Below, in pieces: positions 4,150 through 6,060 of a DNA stretch of 6,060 nucleotides; the stretch's first letter is position 1; each line of letters starts with the position of its first letter. The stretch comes from Methylophilaceae bacterium (GTDB lineage Bacteria > Pseudomonadota > Gammaproteobacteria > Burkholderiales > Methylophilaceae), in contig JADGRN010000095.1 in the NCBI GenBank assembly GCA_017880825.1, positions 1-6,060 on the forward strand, read 5' to 3'. The notes under the pieces were generated by a model, which searched no databases, had not been told where the DNA came from, and worked only from the letters and a program-made list of their open reading frames with translations. The position numbers and the translations under genes are program-made.

Positions 4150-6060
4150 ATGAATAAATACCTGAACAATCTGTTCTGGCTGCTGCTGGCTGTGCTTGGC
4201 GCTGCAGCGGTCGGCGGCATCGCGCTGAATCGCGGCGAAAGCGTCAACGCGCTGTGGTTTATTGCGGCCACGCTGTGCATACATGCGATTGCCTATCGAT
4301 TCTACGCCGCCTGGATAGCCGCCAAGGTGTTAGTCATCGACGAAACGCGGGCGACCCCGGCCGAGCGTCTGGATAATGGCCGCGATTTCGTCCCCACCAA
4401 CAAGTGGATTGTGTTCGGCCACCATTTCGCGGTGATTGCCGGGCCTGGGCCGCTGGTGGGGCCGACGCTGGCAGCGCAGTTTGGTTACTTGCCGGGCACC
4501 TTGTGGATACTGTTCGGTGCGGTGCTGGGCGGTTGCGTACAGGATATGGTGACGCTGTTTCTCTCTACCCGTCGCGATGGCAAAAGCTTAGGGCAGATGG
4601 CGCGCGACGAGTTGGGGCCGTTGGGCGGGGCGGCGGCGCTAATCGGCACTTTTGCCATCATGATTATCCTGATAGCGGTACTCGGGCTGGTGGTGGTCAA
4701 CGCCATGAAGCACAGTCCTTGGGCCACTTCCACCGTGTCAGCGACAATCCCGATTGCCATGATTGTCGGTCTTTACATGCGTAATTTCCGCCCTGGCCGG
4801 GTGCTGGAAGCTTCGGCCTTGGGAGCGATTTTGCTGCTACTTTCCGTGGTGGCCGGTGGCTGGGTGGATCACCACGAGGGGTTACGGGTATTGTTTGATC
4901 ACGAAGGCCTGACGCTGGCCTGGTGGGTGATGGCCTATGGCTTTGCTGCGGCCATCCTGCCGGTGTGGCTGCTGCTGGCGCCGCGCGATTATCTTTCCAC
5001 TTTTATGAAACTGGGCACGGTGATTCTGCTGGCGGTGGCGATTGTGCTGCTGCAGCCGCACGTCAAAATGCCTGCGCTGACGCAGTTTATCGATGGCAGC
5101 GGCCCGATTTTTGGCGGCAAATTATTCCCGTTTGTTTTCATCACCATCGCCTGTGGCGCCATTTCAGGTTTTCATGCGCTGATCGCTTCCGGCACCACGC
5201 CCAAACTTTTGGCCAACGAGCGCGACATCCGCATAATAGGCTACGGCGGTATGCTGCTCGAGTCATTCGTCGCCATCATGGCGCTGATCGCCGCGACCGT
5301 GCTGGAGCCTGGCGTCTATTTCGCCATCAATAGCCCAGCCGGTGTGGTGGGCAAAGAAGCCGTGGACGCGGTGGCCAAAATTTCCTCCTGGGGTTTTCCG
5401 GTAAGCGTTGAGCAAATGCAAACCCTGGCCCGGCAGATGGGCGAAAAAACCCTGTTCGCCCGCACCGGTGGCGCGCCCTCGCTGGCGGTCGGCATGGCCA
5501 GCATATTCGGCAGTGCTTTTGGCCAGGGCTTGCTGGCGCTTTGGTATCACTTTGCCATCATGTTCGAGGCCATCTTTATCCTCACCACGCTGGATGCCGG
5601 CACGCGTGTCGGGCGCTTCATGCTGCAGGACATGCTGGGCAATATCTGGCCAAAAATGGGACAAACTTCCTGGGCACCTTCGGTCATCTTCACCAGTGCG
5701 CTGGTGGTAGCCGGTTGGGGCTATTTTCTCTACATCGGCGTGATTGACCCAAATGGCGGCGTGAACATCCTGTGGCCGCTGTTCGGCATTGCCAATCAGA
5801 TGCTGGCGGCAATCGCGCTGTGTGTGGGGACGGGTATTTTAATCAAGTCAGGCAAGCTCAAATACGCCTGGGTGACGGGTGGGCCATTGCTATGGCTGGT
5901 GATAATTACCAGTACTGCCGCATGGGAGAAAATCACCAGCACCGATATCCGCGTAGGCTTTTTCGCTGCGGCCAACGATTTATCAGCCAAATTGGGCGCC
6001 GGTACTTTGCCACCAGAAAAAGCCGCCGTTGCTCCGCAGCTGATATTCAACCAGCAACTG
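4150..6060 (+). CDS. cstA: Carbon starvation protein A (CstA) family membrane transporter, 3' end beyond the window
   Basis: The frame from ATG 4150 is open for 637 codons to the last base. CstA is an inner-membrane transporter; in E. coli, CstA and its paralogue BtsT take up pyruvate, and CstA has also been linked to peptide use under carbon starvation. The alignment I can make from memory with E. coli CstA (701 residues) is close along its whole length: NRGE..NALW (27-36), RFY..KVLVID..R.TPAERL (50-74), [22 protein letters not shown] (81-105), QD (131-132), RRDGKSLG (141-148), [16 protein letters not shown] (270-285), [28 protein letters not shown] (325-352), GYGGMLLES (364-372), LDAGTR (481-486) and WPLFGIANQ (542-550). 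Most of the missing part should be one final membrane helix and a short cytosolic tail of some 50-70 residues. An in-frame TGA at 4129 leaves ATG 4150 as the natural start, but there is no clear Shine-Dalgarno sequence. Confidence 0.96.
   Translation, partial: MNKYLNNLFWLLLAVLGAAAVGGIALNRGESVNALWFIAATLCIHAIAYRFYAAWIAAKVLVIDETRATPAERLDNGRDFVPTNKWIVFGHHFAVIAGPGPLVGPTLAAQFGYLPGTLWILFGAVLGGCVQDMVTLFLSTRRDGKSLGQMARDELGPLGGAAALIGTFAIMIILIAVLGLVVVNAMKHSPWATSTVSATIPIAMIVGLYMRNFRPGRVLEASALGAILLLLSVVAGGWVDHHEGLRVLFDHEGLTLAWWVMAYGFAAAILPVWLLLAPRDYLSTFMKLGTVILLAVAIVLLQPHVKMPALTQFIDGSGPIFGGKLFPFVFITIACGAISGFHALIASGTTPKLLANERDIRIIGYGGMLLESFVAIMALIAATVLEPGVYFAINSPAGVVGKEAVDAVAKISSWGFPVSVEQMQTLARQMGEKTLFARTGGAPSLAVGMASIFGSAFGQGLLALWYHFAIMFEAIFILTTLDAGTRVGRFMLQDMLGNIWPKMGQTSWAPSVIFTSALVVAGWGYFLYIGVIDPNGGVNILWPLFGIANQMLAAIALCVGTGILIKSGKLKYAWVTGGPLLWLVIITSTAAWEKITSTDIRVGFFAAANDLSAKLGAGTLPPEKAAVAPQLIFNQQL

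Noticed and set aside
5263..5664. A 133-codon minus-strand open frame inside cstA
   Set aside because: It is a shadow of the GC-rich cstA reading frame; the encoded protein is low in complexity and unlike any family.

Overview
This window looks like part of a betaproteobacterial chromosome of moderate GC content, with protein genes richer in GC than the AT-rich spacers. The most telling gene is a 23-codon pqqA at 2562-2491 (minus), which encodes the peptide from which the cofactor PQQ is made. It stands alone, without pqqB-E beside it. A solitary pqqA, a tRNA-Ala(CGC), a carbon-starvation transporter gene and this base composition would suit a PQQ-using methylotroph of the Methylophilaceae type. 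That assignment is inference, not proof.

The left block, 1-2562, reads entirely on the minus strand. In transcription order it holds pqqA, a strong 11-bp hairpin that probably ends or attenuates the pqqA transcript, an MsbA/BmrA-type ABC exporter half-transporter (2348-567), a small secreted protein with two cysteines (443-123), and the first 18 codons of a DUF4238-like protein that leaves the window at base 1. The exporter seems to have lost its first membrane helix through an internal in-frame deletion.

The spacer at 2563-2929 separates the minus-strand block from plus-strand genes. It carries the pqqA leader, an inverted repeat next to a possible -10 box, and a TCATGA-rich dyad. The rest of it has no convincing gene.

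The right block, 2930-6060, holds a small cytosolic protein resembling DUF5062 (2930-3190), a classical short-chain dehydrogenase/reductase (3250-3948), a minus-strand tRNA-Ala(CGC) (4069-3995), and a cstA-type transporter gene that begins at 4150 and is still open at 6060. The tRNA is one base shorter than usual and cannot form the G3-U70 pair that marks alanine tRNAs, so it is either a decaying copy or the site of a sequence error.

No mobile element, CRISPR array or defence system is visible, although the DUF4238 gene at the left edge may belong to an accessory region that continues outside. The best leads are the orphan pqqA, the helix-deleted exporter and the aberrant alanine tRNA.
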